Shown here piece by piece: positions 24,063-33,379 of a stretch of DNA of 41,457 nucleotides (position 1 is its first letter; each line of letters begins with the position of its first letter). The DNA is from Pseudomonas sp. MN1F (GTDB lineage Bacteria > Pseudomonadota > Gammaproteobacteria > Pseudomonadales > Pseudomonadaceae): the NCBI RefSeq assembly GCF_009391885.1, contig NZ_VZII01000045.1, forward strand, positions 1-41,457, read 5' to 3'. The notes under the pieces were generated by a model. That model saw only the letters and a list, made by a program, of their open reading frames with translations. It did no database searches and was not told the origin of the DNA. The translations under genes were made by a program, and so were the position numbers.

Positions 24063-25067
24063 TCAGGCAATGCCGACCTGGTTGCGCCCGCTGTTCTTGG
24101 CCAGATACAGGCCCTTGTCCGCCGCCGAAATCAGCTGCCGGCAATGGCTGCCGATGGCCGGGGTCAGGGTTGCCAGGCCGATACTCACGGTCAGCCGCGA
24201 GTCCGCCGTCGGCGCACTGTGCGCAATGTTCAGGCCGAGCACGGTCTGGCGCAGCTTTTCTGCGATCAGGCGTGCACCGCCGGGCGAGGTGTTGGGCAAC
24301 ACCAGGGCAAACTCTTCGCCACCATAACGCGCCGGCAGGTCGGTCGGCCGCGAGCAGGAGCCGCGAATGGCCTCGGCGACCTGGCGCAGCGCCTCGTCAC
24401 CGGCCAGGTGACCGAAGCTGTCGTTGAACACCTTGAAGTAATCGACATCGATCATCAGCAACGACAACTGCTGCTGCTCGCGCATGGCGCGGCGCCACTC
24501 CAGCTCCAGGTATTCGTCGAAGTGGCGGCGGTTGGACAGGCCGGTGAGGCCGTCGGAGTTCATCAGCCGCTGCAGCATCAGGTTGGTGTCGAGCAACTGC
24601 TGCTGGCTGACACGCAAGGCGCGGTAGGCCTCGTCGCGCTGCAGCAGGGTCAGGTAGGAGCGCGAGTGGTAGCGGATGCGCGCCACCAGTTCGATGTTGT
24701 CTGGCAACTTGACCAGATAATCGTTGGCACCGGCGGCGAAGGCTGCGCTCTTGACCAGCGGGTCTTCCTTGGTCGACAGGACGATGATCGGGATGTCCCG
24801 GGTGGCCGAATTGTTGCGGTACTCGCGCACCAGGGTCAGGCCGTCCAGGCCGGGCATGATCAGGTCCTGAAGGATCACCGTGGGCTTGATGCGCATGGCC
24901 TGGGCCACCGCCTGGTGCGGGTCGGCGCAGAAGTGGAAGTCGATGTTCTCTTCGTGGGCCAGGCCACGACGGACCGCTTCGCCGATCATCGCCTGATCAT
25001 CGACCAGCAGGACCATCGCCATGTTTTCATTGGGGGTCGCGAACCCTTCGATCGGTAGATCAGTCAT
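24063..25067 (-). CDS. wspR: WspR, response-regulator diguanylate cyclase
   Basis: A 334-residue output protein of the Wsp system: it condenses two GTP into c-di-GMP when phosphorylated, promoting biofilm formation. The receiver domain (about 17-135) has VDD near the N-terminus, phosphoacceptor Asp68 in LQDLIMPGLDG, and K120. A helical stalk (about 140-168) leads to the GGDEF domain. The active-site signature reads GGEEF (249-253) and the inhibitory I-site RPTD (240-243) lies five residues ahead, so product inhibition should be intact. It is the last gene of wsp, 51 bp after wspF; the phosphate comes from WspE. Confidence 0.96.
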   Translation of the reverse strand: MTDLPIEGFATPNENMAMVLLVDDQAMIGEAVRRGLAHEENIDFHFCADPHQAVAQAMRIKPTVILQDLIMPGLDGLTLVREYRNNSATRDIPIIVLSTKEDPLVKSAAFAAGANDYLVKLPDNIELVARIRYHSRSYLTLLQRDEAYRALRVSQQQLLDTNLMLQRLMNSDGLTGLSNRRHFDEYLELEWRRAMREQQQLSLLMIDVDYFKVFNDSFGHLAGDEALRQVAEAIRGSCSRPTDLPARYGGEEFALVLPNTSPGGARLIAEKLRQTVLGLNIAHSAPTADSRLTVSIGLATLTPAIGSHCRQLISAADKGLYLAKNSGRNQVGIA

Positions 25068-25118
25068 TCGAATTCACCTGACCACGGCCGCCCAGGCGGC
25101 GCGATTCAATACAAGTCG

Positions 25119-26132
25119 TCATTTTGCGAAGAGTTCCATCAAGCGCCCGGCAATGCGTTCCAGCGGGCGGATCTCCACTGCAGCATCGATAGCCGCAGCG
25201 GCCTTGGGCATGCCGTAGACCGCACTGCTGGACTGGTCCTGGGCAATCGTCAGAAAGCCCCGCTGGCGCATCAGCTTCAGGCCCTGGGCGCCATCACGGC
25301 CCATGCCGGTGAGCAGCACGCCCACCGCATCGCCGTTCCAGTAGCGCGCCACACTCTCGAAGAACACGTCGATCGAGGGCCGGTAGATTTCATTGACAGG
25401 TTCGGCAGTGTAGGCCAGCTGGCCTCCCTGAAGCAGGCGGATGTGGTGGTTGGTGCCGGCCAGCAGCACCTGCCCGGGCTGAGGCGGTTCGCCCTCGCGG
25501 GCCAGGCGCACCGGCAAGCCGCTGGCGCTGGCGAGCCATTCGGCCATGCCAGCGGCGAACACCTGGTCAACATGCTGGACCAGCACGATCGAGGCGCCAA
25601 AGCCTCGCGGCAGGCCTTTGAGCAGCACTTCGAGCGCTGCCGGGCCGCCTGCGGACGAGCCAATGGCCACCAAGCCACTGCGCTGGGAGGCCTCGCGCAG
25701 GGGAGCGGCGACCGACTTGCTGGCGCCGGGCCGCTGCTGGCCGATCAACCAGCCAATATTGAGGATCTTGCGCAGCAGCGGCGCCGCTGCCTCACGTGCG
25801 TCACCCGCCCCCACTGCGGGGGTGTCGACCACATCCAGCGCGCCATGGCCCATGGCCTCGAATACCCGGTGCACGTTCTGCTTGCGGTCGACCGTGACAA
25901 TGACGATGGCACAAGGCGTTTCGGCCATGATCCGCCGGGTCGCCTCGACGCCATCCATCACCGGCATGATCAGGTCCATGAGAATCAGGTCGGGGGTGTC
26001 CTCGGCACACTTGCTCACGGCTTCGGCGCCGTTGCTGGCCACCCAGATCACCTGGTGCGCCGGCTCGAAGGCCAGGGCCCGGCGCAACGCCTCTACCGCC
26101 ATGGGCATATCGTTGACGATGGCGACCTTCAT
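25119..26132 (-). CDS. wspF: WspF, CheB-like receptor methylesterase
   Basis: A 337-residue protein with an N-terminal receiver domain (Asp53 in ILMDLIMPVMDG) and a C-terminal CheB methylesterase domain. The catalytic set is Ser160 in AIGSSAGGP, His187 in LVQHVDQ and Asp280 in TGMGRDGAQG. When phosphorylated by WspE it demethylates WspA and resets signalling. In other pseudomonads loss of WspF locks WspR on and gives wrinkly colonies. The linker is intact and there is no sign of truncation, so this strain should have wild-type Wsp adaptation. The ATG overlaps the wspE stop (ATGA). Confidence 0.95.
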   Translation of the reverse strand: MKVAIVNDMPMAVEALRRALAFEPAHQVIWVASNGAEAVSKCAEDTPDLILMDLIMPVMDGVEATRRIMAETPCAIVIVTVDRKQNVHRVFEAMGHGALDVVDTPAVGAGDAREAAAPLLRKILNIGWLIGQQRPGASKSVAAPLREASQRSGLVAIGSSAGGPAALEVLLKGLPRGFGASIVLVQHVDQVFAAGMAEWLASASGLPVRLAREGEPPQPGQVLLAGTNHHIRLLQGGQLAYTAEPVNEIYRPSIDVFFESVARYWNGDAVGVLLTGMGRDGAQGLKLMRQRGFLTIAQDQSSSAVYGMPKAAAAIDAAVEIRPLERIAGRLMELFAK

Positions 26133-28411
26133 CCCTGAGCACCTCCGATCAGCTCCACCACGGCATCCAGCAACGCATCATCGTGGAAGCTGGCCTTTGC
26201 CAAATAGTAGTCGGCCCCCGCGTCAAGGCCACGCCGGCGATCTTCTTCACGGTCCTTGTACGACACCACCATCACCGGCAGCGACTGCAACCGCTGGTCG
26301 CGGCGCACCAGAGTGACCAGTTCGATGCCATCCATGCGCGGCATGTCGATGTCGGTGATCAGCAGGTCGAACGTTTCGCTGCGCAGGGCATTCCAGCCGT
26401 CCATGCCGTCCACCGCCACCGCTACGTCATAACCACGGTTGCTCAGCAACTTGCGTTGCAGTTCGCGCACGGTGAGCGAGTCGTCGACTACCAGGACGCG
26501 CTTGCGGCTGGCGCCTCGTGCCCCTTGCGCGCCGCGCTCGATACGTTCCAGGCGGCCCGTGCTGAGCAGTTTTTCGACCGAGCGCAGCAAGTCTTCGACA
26601 TCGATGATCAACACCACCGAGCCATCGTCCAGCAAGGCACCCGCGGAGATGTCCTGGACCTTGCCCAGGCGCGGGTCGAGCGGCATCACCACCAGCACCC
26701 GCTCGCCAACCAGGCGCTCCACGGCCACCCCGTAAAGCTGCTCGCGCTCACGGATCACCACCACCCGCAGGCTGCTGGCCTCCCCCTGCCCTGCCGACCG
26801 ATTGAGCAACTGGCTGGCAGCCACCAGGCCGATATGCCGGCCCTCGTGCCAGAAGTGCTGGCGGCCCTCGATCTGCACGATGTCATCAGCCGCCACCTCA
26901 AGGGTGCGCTCGATATGCGCCAGCGGGAACGCATAAGCCTCGCCACCCACTTCCACCACCAGGCTGCGCACCACCGACAGGGTCAGCGGCACCTCCAGGT
27001 GGAAACGACAGCCCTGGCCGGGCAGCTGGATCAGCTCGATCGAACCGCGCAGGTCGCGGACCATGTGCTGCACCGCATCCAGGCCGACACCACGGCCGGA
27101 CACTTCGGTGACCTTGTCGCGCAGGCTGAAGCCCGGCAGGAACAGGAAGGTCAGCAGCTCGGCCTCGCTCATCTGCGCCACGGTATCGGCCGGCGACAGG
27201 CCGCGCTCGACGATGTTGCGCTTGAGCCGTTCAAGGTCGATGCCAGCACCGTCATCGCTCAACTCGAGGATCAACAACCCGGCCTGATGCGAGGCGCGCA
27301 GGCGGATCGTGCCTGCCTCCGGCTTACCCGCCAGCAGGCGCCGCTCAGGCAGCTCGATGCCGTGGTCGACAGCATTGCGCAGCAAATGGATCAAGGGCGC
27401 TTCGAGCTTTTCCAGCACGTCGCGATCAACCTGGGTCTTCTCGCCTTCGATCTGCAATTGCACGTGCTTGCCAAGCGAACGCCCCAGGTCGCGAACCATC
27501 CGGCTCTGGCCAGTGAGCACATCGGCAAACGGGCGCATGCGACAGGCCAATGCCGTGTCGTACAGCAATTGAGCTCGCTGACTGGCCTGCCAGCCAAACT
27601 CGTCGAGGTCGGCGGCCTGCTGCTGCAGGATCTGCTGGGTTTCCAGCAACAGGCGCTGGGTCTGGGCCAGTGCATCCAGCACTTCGGAGCTTTGGCCACT
27701 GTCTTCAAGCTGCGTTTTCAGGCCGTCGAGGGCCCGCATGCCTTGGCCATGCATGCGCTTGAGGCGCTGCAAGGTGGCCAGGTAAGGTTTGAGGCGCTGG
27801 GTCTCGACCAATGACTTGCTCGACAGGTCGAGCAGGCTGTTCAGGCGGTCGGCGGTCACCCGCAAAACCCGCTCGCTGCCCTCGCCTGTGCGCTTGCCGG
27901 CCTTGCGCGGTGCAGCGGGCTCGGCCTCGACGACAGGCGCCATCGGCTCAGGATCAGCCTGGGATGGTGGGGCCACGGGCAGCGCCGGCTCAAGTGCAAC
28001 CGCTGCCGCTACCGACGCGCCAGCAGGGTCGAGCAGGCCGGCCATCTGCACCAGGAACGCCGGCACCAATGCCTCGCCATTCGGATCGCCGGGCATGGCG
28101 ATGTGCATCAGCAAGTCGGTGCCGCGCAGCAGTGCATCGATGTGCTCTGCGCGCAACAGCAGCCGGCCTTCCTGGGCCGCCACCAGGCAGTCTTCCATGA
28201 CATGGGCGACGCTGACACCGGCATCGATGCCGACGATGCGCGCCGCACCTTTCAACGAATGGGCCGCACGCATGCAGGCTTCCAGCTGGTCAGCCTGGGT
28301 CGGGTTGCGTTCCAGTGCCATCAGCCCGGCACTGAGCACCTGGGTCTGCGCCTCGGCCTCCAGGCTGAACAGTTCGAGCAGCGATGCGTCGCGCATTTGC
28401 TCTGGGGTCAT
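26129..28411 (-). CDS. wspE: WspE, CheA-like hybrid histidine kinase/response regulator
   Basis: A 760-residue kinase. An N-terminal Hpt domain carries the phosphorylated His51 in AAHSLKGAAR. A Pro/Ala/Glu linker follows at about 165-200. The dimer and ATP-binding domain has HLLRNAVDHGIELP (N box), DDGAGIDLERLK and GRGVGLDAV. A CheW-like domain couples it to receptors, and a C-terminal receiver (Asp687 in LLITDIDMPRMDG) completes the hybrid. It passes phosphate to WspR and WspF. The ATG at 28411 overlaps the wspD stop; the frame is open for 400 bp further upstream only because of high GC. Confidence 0.95.
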   Translation of the reverse strand: MTPEQMRDASLLELFSLEAEAQTQVLSAGLMALERNPTQADQLEACMRAAHSLKGAARIVGIDAGVSVAHVMEDCLVAAQEGRLLLRAEHIDALLRGTDLLMHIAMPGDPNGEALVPAFLVQMAGLLDPAGASVAAAVALEPALPVAPPSQADPEPMAPVVEAEPAAPRKAGKRTGEGSERVLRVTADRLNSLLDLSSKSLVETQRLKPYLATLQRLKRMHGQGMRALDGLKTQLEDSGQSSEVLDALAQTQRLLLETQQILQQQAADLDEFGWQASQRAQLLYDTALACRMRPFADVLTGQSRMVRDLGRSLGKHVQLQIEGEKTQVDRDVLEKLEAPLIHLLRNAVDHGIELPERRLLAGKPEAGTIRLRASHQAGLLILELSDDGAGIDLERLKRNIVERGLSPADTVAQMSEAELLTFLFLPGFSLRDKVTEVSGRGVGLDAVQHMVRDLRGSIELIQLPGQGCRFHLEVPLTLSVVRSLVVEVGGEAYAFPLAHIERTLEVAADDIVQIEGRQHFWHEGRHIGLVAASQLLNRSAGQGEASSLRVVVIREREQLYGVAVERLVGERVLVVMPLDPRLGKVQDISAGALLDDGSVVLIIDVEDLLRSVEKLLSTGRLERIERGAQGARGASRKRVLVVDDSLTVRELQRKLLSNRGYDVAVAVDGMDGWNALRSETFDLLITDIDMPRMDGIELVTLVRRDQRLQSLPVMVVSYKDREEDRRRGLDAGADYYLAKASFHDDALLDAVVELIGGAQG

Positions 28412-29073
28412 GACAGGCTCCGCTGCACGGCAGACAGTAAATGTTGATCGTCCAGCACCCGCACACTGCGCCCCCGCCACTGCAGGACCGCAGCGGTGAA
28501 CGGTGCGGCATCCTCGGTCGCACCCTGCAAAGTGGTATCGAGGCGGTGAATGCCGTCGATCTCGTCCACCGCCATGACCACCGGCCCACCCGACGCTGCC
28601 AGGATCAACATGCGCGGCATCGCCCGACCGCTGCGCGCCTGCTCGGACAAACGCTCCACGCCCAGCAGGTCGCCCAATGACAGGCACGGCACCAGCGCGC
28701 CGCGCACATTGGCGACCCCTTGCAGGGCCCGGGAGCGTTGATGCGGCAACGAATGCACCGGTTGCAGGGGGGCGATCTCGGCCAGGCAGGCAGTGGCCAG
28801 GGCCAGCCACTCCTCGCCCAGGCGGAACAGCAGCAGCGAACGCCCGGCCGAGGTTTCGGCGGGCGCGGTTTCATGCGCCAGGTCCGTTTCGATCAGCGCA
28901 TAGCGGTCAAGCAGGCGCGTGGCCGCCGCGGCGTAGACTTCGCAGTTGCGACAATGGATATGCCGCTCCAGCAATGGGCAGTCCTTGTTGCCGTGTACAC
29001 CAATACGGTTCCAGCAGTCGTCGATGCGCTCATCGTCATTGGCCAGCAGCTCGATCGCGTGTTCGGCTTTCAT
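28408..29073 (-). CDS. wspD: WspD, CheW-like coupling protein with an N-terminal Cys motif
   Basis: A 221-residue scaffold protein linking WspA to WspE. The C-terminal two thirds is a CheW domain (SLLLFRLGEEWLALATACLAEI, GVANVRGALVPCLSLGDLLG, VVMAVDEIDGIHRL). The first 45 residues carry four cysteines (20, 32, 41, 44) in a DCWNRIG...CP...HCRNC pattern, with His 38 and 40 close by. This pattern is absent from classical CheW and from WspB here, and could bind a metal or respond to redox; I know of no demonstration. Both ends overlap neighbours by 4 bp (ATGA), so translation is coupled. Confidence 0.93.
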   Translation of the reverse strand: MKAEHAIELLANDDERIDDCWNRIGVHGNKDCPLLERHIHCRNCEVYAAAATRLLDRYALIETDLAHETAPAETSAGRSLLLFRLGEEWLALATACLAEIAPLQPVHSLPHQRSRALQGVANVRGALVPCLSLGDLLGVERLSEQARSGRAMPRMLILAASGGPVVMAVDEIDGIHRLDTTLQGATEDAAPFTAAVLQWRGRSVRVLDDQHLLSAVQRSLS

Positions 29074-30323
29074 CGTTCAGACTCCCGGCCAGCACGTGCC
29101 GCACGTTCCTGCAGGCGGCGGGCACCGGCTTCGTCACCCTGGGCAGCCAGCAACGTGGCCAGGTGCAACAATGCCTCAGGATGCTGCGGCTCCAGGTACA
29201 GTGCCTTGCGATAAAGGCTTAACGCCTGCTGTGCATCACCTTGCGTATCGCTCAGCAGCCCCAGCCAGTAATAGACCTGGGCCTTGGGTGGGAACTGGCG
29301 CAGGTAGCGCTCGCAGCTGGCGCGGGCCTGGGCGCTGTCACCGGCATTGGCCTGGCGCGCGATGTTGGCCAGCAACTCGCTTTCGCTCTCCTGCGGTTCG
29401 GCTGCCAAGGCAGCAGGTGGCACCACACGCAGGGGCCGCGCAGGTGGCACCGATGCGGGCCGCGGGCGGCTTGAAACCACCGCAGCGGGCAGCTGCCGTA
29501 GAGGCTGGGCGGGTACAGCCGGCACATCGGCAGGCTGACGAACGTAGGCAAACGACTGGGCAATGCCCAGCGGCCGCATGCCCAACCGCGCCAGCAAGCT
29601 GCCTTCGGCAGGGCCAATGAACAACACGCCCTGCGGTTGCGCCAGGCGCTTGAGCACTTCGAACACCCGCTGCTGGGTCGGTACATCGAAATAGATCAGC
29701 AAGTTGCGGCAGAACACGAAATCGTACTGGCCATTGCGGCCGGCCAACGCCGGGTCGAGCACGTTGCCCACTTCCAGATTCACCTGCTGGCGTACCCGCT
29801 CATCCAGCTTGTGGCCGTCTTCATGTTCACGGAAATGCCGCTCGCGAAAGCCAAGGTCGGTGCCGCGGAACGAGTTGCGCCCATAGACGCCCTGTATGCC
29901 TCTGGCTACCGAGCTAGGGCTGATATCGATACCGTCGATACGAAAATCGGCCGGGTTCATACCCGCATCGAGCAAGGCCATGGCCAGCGAATAAGGTTCC
30001 TCGCCGGTGGAGCACGGCAGGCTCAGCAGGCGCAATGGCCGCTCACCGGCCAGTTCGGCCAGCCGTTTCTGGGCCAGGCCGACCAGCGCAGTGAACGACT
30101 CCGGGTAGCGGAAGAACCAGGTTTCCGGGACGATCACCGCCTCGATCAGGGCCAGTTGCTCATCCGGCGATTGCTGCAGGCGCACCCAGTAGTCATCCAG
30201 ATCAGCGGCATGCAACGCGACGCAGCGCTGGCGCAGGGCCCGCTCCACCATCGGCACGCCAACCGACTCGACATCCAGGCCGATACGCTCCTGCAGGAAG
30301 CGGAAGAAACGTTGCTCGCTCAT
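29070..30323 (-). CDS. wspC: WspC, CheR-like methyltransferase with C-terminal TPR repeats
   Basis: A 417-residue protein. The N-terminal CheR half (about 1-270) methylates glutamates of WspA with S-adenosylmethionine: the SAM motif is LRLLSLPCSTGEEPYSLAM, and FVFCRNLLIYFD is the catalytic-region signature. A Pro/Arg-rich linker of about 50 residues leads to tetratricopeptide repeats at about 340-410 (AQVYYWLGLLSDTQGDAQQALSLYRKAL and the next unit), which are thought to place the enzyme at the receptor. Its opposing enzyme is WspF. Both ends overlap adjacent wsp genes by 4 bp. Confidence 0.94.
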   Translation of the reverse strand: MSEQRFFRFLQERIGLDVESVGVPMVERALRQRCVALHAADLDDYWVRLQQSPDEQLALIEAVIVPETWFFRYPESFTALVGLAQKRLAELAGERPLRLLSLPCSTGEEPYSLAMALLDAGMNPADFRIDGIDISPSSVARGIQGVYGRNSFRGTDLGFRERHFREHEDGHKLDERVRQQVNLEVGNVLDPALAGRNGQYDFVFCRNLLIYFDVPTQQRVFEVLKRLAQPQGVLFIGPAEGSLLARLGMRPLGIAQSFAYVRQPADVPAVPAQPLRQLPAAVVSSRPRPASVPPARPLRVVPPAALAAEPQESESELLANIARQANAGDSAQARASCERYLRQFPPKAQVYYWLGLLSDTQGDAQQALSLYRKALYLEPQHPEALLHLATLLAAQGDEAGARRLQERAARAGRESER

Positions 30324-30826
30324 GGCGCCACCTGTTCTGGCGCTTGCGGGAACAGCAGTTCGCGCACGCGCTCTGTCAGCAGGTCATCCACGTCTATCCG
30401 TTGCAGCAGGCCCTGGGCGTCCTGGCGGACCGGGCCCAAATAGCGCGCTTCGCCGTTGTCCAGGCCATAGGGCTGGAACTCATCCGCCATGCAGCGCAAG
30501 GTTTCGGTCGCTTGCTCAAGGATCAGGCCCAGCACCTGTTCGTGACGGTAACGCACCAGCACCAGACGCGTGCTGGTGCGCTCGGCAGCCGGCTGGGCAA
30601 AGCTCAGCGCGCTGAGGTCGACCACTGGCACCAGGACACCACGATGCGCCAGGATGCCAGCCACCCAGGCCGGCGCCTGGGCAATCGGCTTGAGCGGCCG
30701 GCGTGGCAGCACCTCGATCACTTCGCGCACATCCAGGGCAAAGCGCTGCTGGTTGAGGCGAAACTGCAGGTACAGCGTGCCCTTGGCGCTGGCCACCGCT
30801 GCCGGGGAAGAATGCAGGTCGGTCAT
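30320..30826 (-). CDS. wspB: WspB, CheW-like coupling protein
   Basis: A 168-residue single-domain CheW protein: YLQFRLNQQRFALDVREVIEVLP, VAGILAHRGVLVPVVDLSAL, and LGLILEQATETLRC. It bridges the receptor WspA and the kinase WspE at the membrane-proximal array. It is shorter than WspD and lacks its Cys region. The ATG is 5 bp past the wspA stop, and its stop overlaps wspC. Confidence 0.94.
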   Translation of the reverse strand: MTDLHSSPAAVASAKGTLYLQFRLNQQRFALDVREVIEVLPRRPLKPIAQAPAWVAGILAHRGVLVPVVDLSALSFAQPAAERTSTRLVLVRYRHEQVLGLILEQATETLRCMADEFQPYGLDNGEARYLGPVRQDAQGLLQRIDVDDLLTERVRELLFPQAPEQVAP

Positions 30827-30831
30827 GGTGG

Positions 30832-32454
30832 TCAGACTTTGAAGCGCGATACACCACCGCGCAGGCCGGCGGCCACCTGGCTCAACTCATCGATGGCGAA
30901 GCTGGCCTGGCGCAGCGACTCCACCGTCTGGGTGCTGGCATCGCTGAGCTGAGCCAACGCCTGGTTGATCTGCTCGGCACCAGTGGCCTGGGCCTGCATG
31001 CCCTCGTTGACCATCAGCACCCGCGGCGCCAGGGCCTGGACCTGGTGAATGATCTGGCTCAGTTGTTCACCCACCTGCTGCACCTCGAACATGCCCCGGC
31101 GCACTTCTTCGGAGAACTTGTCCATGCCCATCACCCCGGCCGACACCGCCGACTGGATCTCGCGCACCATCTGTTCGATGTCGTAGGTGGCCACGGCAGT
31201 CTGGTCGGCCAGGCGCCGCACCTCGGTGGCGACCACGGCAAAGCCACGACCATATTCGCCGGCCTTTTCCGCCTCGATGGCGGCATTGAGCGAGAGCAGG
31301 TTGGTCTGGTCGGCCACCTTGACGATGGTCACCACCATCTGCGTGATGTTGCTGGCCTTTTCGTTGAGGATGCCCAGCTTGGCGTTGACCAGATCGGCGG
31401 CGCCCATCACCTGGTGCATGGTTTCTTCCATGCGCGCCAGGCCCTGCTGGCCAGAACCGGCCAGGCTCGAGGCCTGGTCAGCGGCGGAGGTAACCTCGGT
31501 CATGGTGCGCACCAGGTCACGCGAGGTGGCGGCGATTTCACGCGAGGTGGCGCCGATCTCGGTGGTGGTGGCGGCGGTTTCGGTGGCGGTGGCCTGCTGC
31601 TGCTTGGAGGTGGCGGCAATCTCGGTGACCGACGTGGTCACCTGCACCGACGAGCGCTGCGCCTGGGCCACCAGGTTGGCCAAGGCTTCGGCCATTTCGT
31701 TGAAGCCGCTTTCGATGGCGCCGAATTCATCCTTGCGGTCCAGGCTCATGCGCATGCTCAGGTCGCCCGAACGCAGTTTGTCGAGGGCATGCACCACGCG
31801 TTGTACCGGTGCGGTGATGGCGCGCATCAGCAGCAAGCCGCATATGCCGGCAGCCACGATCGCCAGCAGCAGCGAGACCATCATGCTGCCCTTGGCAGTG
31901 CTCACGGCACTGACAATTTCATGGGTCGCCGCGTCTGCCGACTGACGGTTGTGCTCGATCACCGTGTTGAGGTGCTTGCGCCCTTCCACCCAGGCCGGGG
32001 TGAGCGTTTCGACAATCAGCCGTTCGGCTTCGGCGTAGTTGTGCTGCCGATAAGCTTCAAGCACCTGGCCGACGATCTTCAGGTAGTTTTCCTCAAGTTT
32101 GACGAAGGTGTCGAAGCGCTCCTGGTCGTCGGTATCCTGGATGGTGCCCTGGTAGCTGGCCATGTACTGCTTGAGGCGATCCTCGAAGCTCTTGAACAGC
32201 TCCATGTCGGCCGGGGTGATTTCACGGCGGTTGGACAGGCCCACCAGCTGCTGGCTGGTGACGTAGCTGTCAACCCAGGCGCTGCGGATCATCGAGCTGT
32301 AGTAGACACCTGGAATGCTGTCTGTCCCCACGGCCTCCTCGGCACTTTCGATCGTCACCAGCCGCGAGTAGGCGGCTACGATCATCAGCAGCATGATGGC
32401 GATGATCACGGCGAAACTTGCCAGGATCCGTTGGCGCAAGGTCCAGTTCTTCAC
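30832..32454 (-). CDS. wspA: WspA, membrane-bound chemoreceptor of the Wsp surface-sensing system
   Basis: A 540-residue methyl-accepting protein that senses surface contact or envelope stress and activates WspE. The first membrane helix covers about residues 11-32 (ILASFAVIIAIMLLMIVAAY), a helical periplasmic domain of about 155 residues follows, and the second helix covers about 187-210 (MVSLLLAIVAAGICGLLL). HAMP comes next, then the long coiled-coil signalling domain with the hairpin tip EKAGEYGRGFAVVATEVRRLADQTA. The start is GTG at 32454 with GAGGG 6 bp upstream; the ATG 2 bp earlier is followed directly by TGA. It is the first gene of the seven-gene operon. Confidence 0.95.
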   Translation of the reverse strand: MKNWTLRQRILASFAVIIAIMLLMIVAAYSRLVTIESAEEAVGTDSIPGVYYSSMIRSAWVDSYVTSQQLVGLSNRREITPADMELFKSFEDRLKQYMASYQGTIQDTDDQERFDTFVKLEENYLKIVGQVLEAYRQHNYAEAERLIVETLTPAWVEGRKHLNTVIEHNRQSADAATHEIVSAVSTAKGSMMVSLLLAIVAAGICGLLLMRAITAPVQRVVHALDKLRSGDLSMRMSLDRKDEFGAIESGFNEMAEALANLVAQAQRSSVQVTTSVTEIAATSKQQQATATETAATTTEIGATSREIAATSRDLVRTMTEVTSAADQASSLAGSGQQGLARMEETMHQVMGAADLVNAKLGILNEKASNITQMVVTIVKVADQTNLLSLNAAIEAEKAGEYGRGFAVVATEVRRLADQTAVATYDIEQMVREIQSAVSAGVMGMDKFSEEVRRGMFEVQQVGEQLSQIIHQVQALAPRVLMVNEGMQAQATGAEQINQALAQLSDASTQTVESLRQASFAIDELSQVAAGLRGGVSRFKV

Positions 32455-32497
32455 ATTCAGCCCTCAGGAATTCACAACGAGCGGGAAAAATCGCCGA

Positions 32498-32503
32498 AGT
32501 ATA
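32498..32503 (-). promoter_or_regulatory. Candidate -10 box of the wsp operon promoter
   Basis: TATACT on the minus strand, 44 bp upstream of the wspA GTG. I found no good -35 at 16-18 bp, so an activator or another element may be needed. The remaining 128-bp gap to the DUF533 gene shows no terminator I can support. Confidence 0.35.
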
Positions 32504-32582
32504 GCCCAGGCTTCCTACGCTTTTGCGGCTGAAATGCGAGGTATTCAGGCCTCTATCCCTGACGGACAGGCCATTTGCCCGT

Positions 32583-33269
32583 TCATTGGCCTGCGGCAAG
32601 CCGCACCTGGCTCTCCAGTTCCTGACGCAGGGCCGGGTCAAGGCGCAACTGACGGGCCAGTTCGTCGAGGTAGGCGCGCTCCATGAAGTTTTCCTGATCG
32701 ACCATCATCACGCTGGCCAGGTACATCTCGGCCGCCATCTCCGGCGTTTGCGCGGCGCGGGCGACTTCGGCCGGGTCCAGCGGCTTGTTCAGCTCATCGT
32801 GCAGCCAGTGCTGCAGGTCGCGGTCGCTGTCCAGGCGGGTGAACTCGCCTTCGATCAGGGCACGCTCGCGGTCGTCGATATGGCCATCGGACTTGGCCGC
32901 CGCCACCAGTGCACGGAGCACCGCCTGGCTGTGCTGCTCGGCCTGGGCCGGCGGCAGGCGGTCGAGGGTTTGCGGCTCGGCGCCCTGGCCTGCGCCCTGG
33001 CGTGCCTGCCAATTGCCATAGGCCTTGTAGGCCAGCACACCCAGCGCGGCCAGGCCACCGTAGGTGAGCACCTTGCCGCCATATTTGCGGGCCTTCTTGC
33101 TGCCCAGCAACAGGCCCAGCGCCCCCGCCCCCAAGGCACCTCCTCCGGCCCCGGATAGCAGGTTGCCCAACCCACCCGCGCCAGCCGACGGTTTGCCCGC
33201 AGCAGATTGCTTGCTGAGCAGCTCCTGGCCGGATTTGAGCAACTGGTCGAGCAGGCCCCGGGTGTTCAT
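32583..33269 (-). CDS. DUF533 (YebE-like) inner-membrane protein
   Basis: A 228-residue protein. The N-terminal 60 residues are Gly/Ala/Ser rich. A membrane segment follows at about 75-100 (VLTYGGLAALGVLAYKAYGNW). A C-terminal helical TerB-like domain of DUF533 (about 120-225) contains ALVAAAKSDGHIDDRERALIEGEF with acidic residues suited to a metal site, and YLASVMMVDQENFMERAYLDELARQL. E. coli YebE has the same layout and responds to envelope stress; the biochemical role is unknown. ATG 33269 is favoured over ATG 33275 because GGAG lies too close to the latter. It is on the same strand as wspA but downstream of it, 128 bp away. Confidence 0.82.
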   Translation of the reverse strand: MNTRGLLDQLLKSGQELLSKQSAAGKPSAGAGGLGNLLSGAGGGALGAGALGLLLGSKKARKYGGKVLTYGGLAALGVLAYKAYGNWQARQGAGQGAEPQTLDRLPPAQAEQHSQAVLRALVAAAKSDGHIDDRERALIEGEFTRLDSDRDLQHWLHDELNKPLDPAEVARAAQTPEMAAEMYLASVMMVDQENFMERAYLDELARQLRLDPALRQELESQVRLAAGQ

Positions 33270-33358
33270 GCGCATGTCTCCACGGTACGGAAAGGAACGC
33301 CCAGAGTAAGGCTTGCCACCCGGCACGCCACCCAAGGATTTGCTTCCGGATGTTGCGT

Positions 33359-33379
33359 TAGCTGGCAAAAAGCCAACTA
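33359..33379. promoter_or_regulatory. Imperfect palindrome upstream of the ABC transporter operon
   Basis: TAGCTGGC (33359-33366), AAAAA, GCCAACTA (33372-33379), matching at 7 of 8 positions. It lies in the 216-bp divergent region between the DUF533 gene and the transporter operon, 107 bp before the latter. It could be an operator. No regulator gene is adjacent. Confidence 0.3.

Noticed and set aside
24063..25067. WspR as an inactive cyclase because the motif is GGEEF rather than GGDEF
   Set aside because: GGEEF is a functional variant and is the usual motif in WspR.
26183..27814. 543-codon plus-strand open frame opposite wspE
   Set aside because: Shadow of wspE without start signals or recognisable domains.
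32454..32456. ATG at 32456-32454 as the wspA start
   Set aside because: It is followed at once by TGA; the in-frame start is the GTG at 32454-32452.
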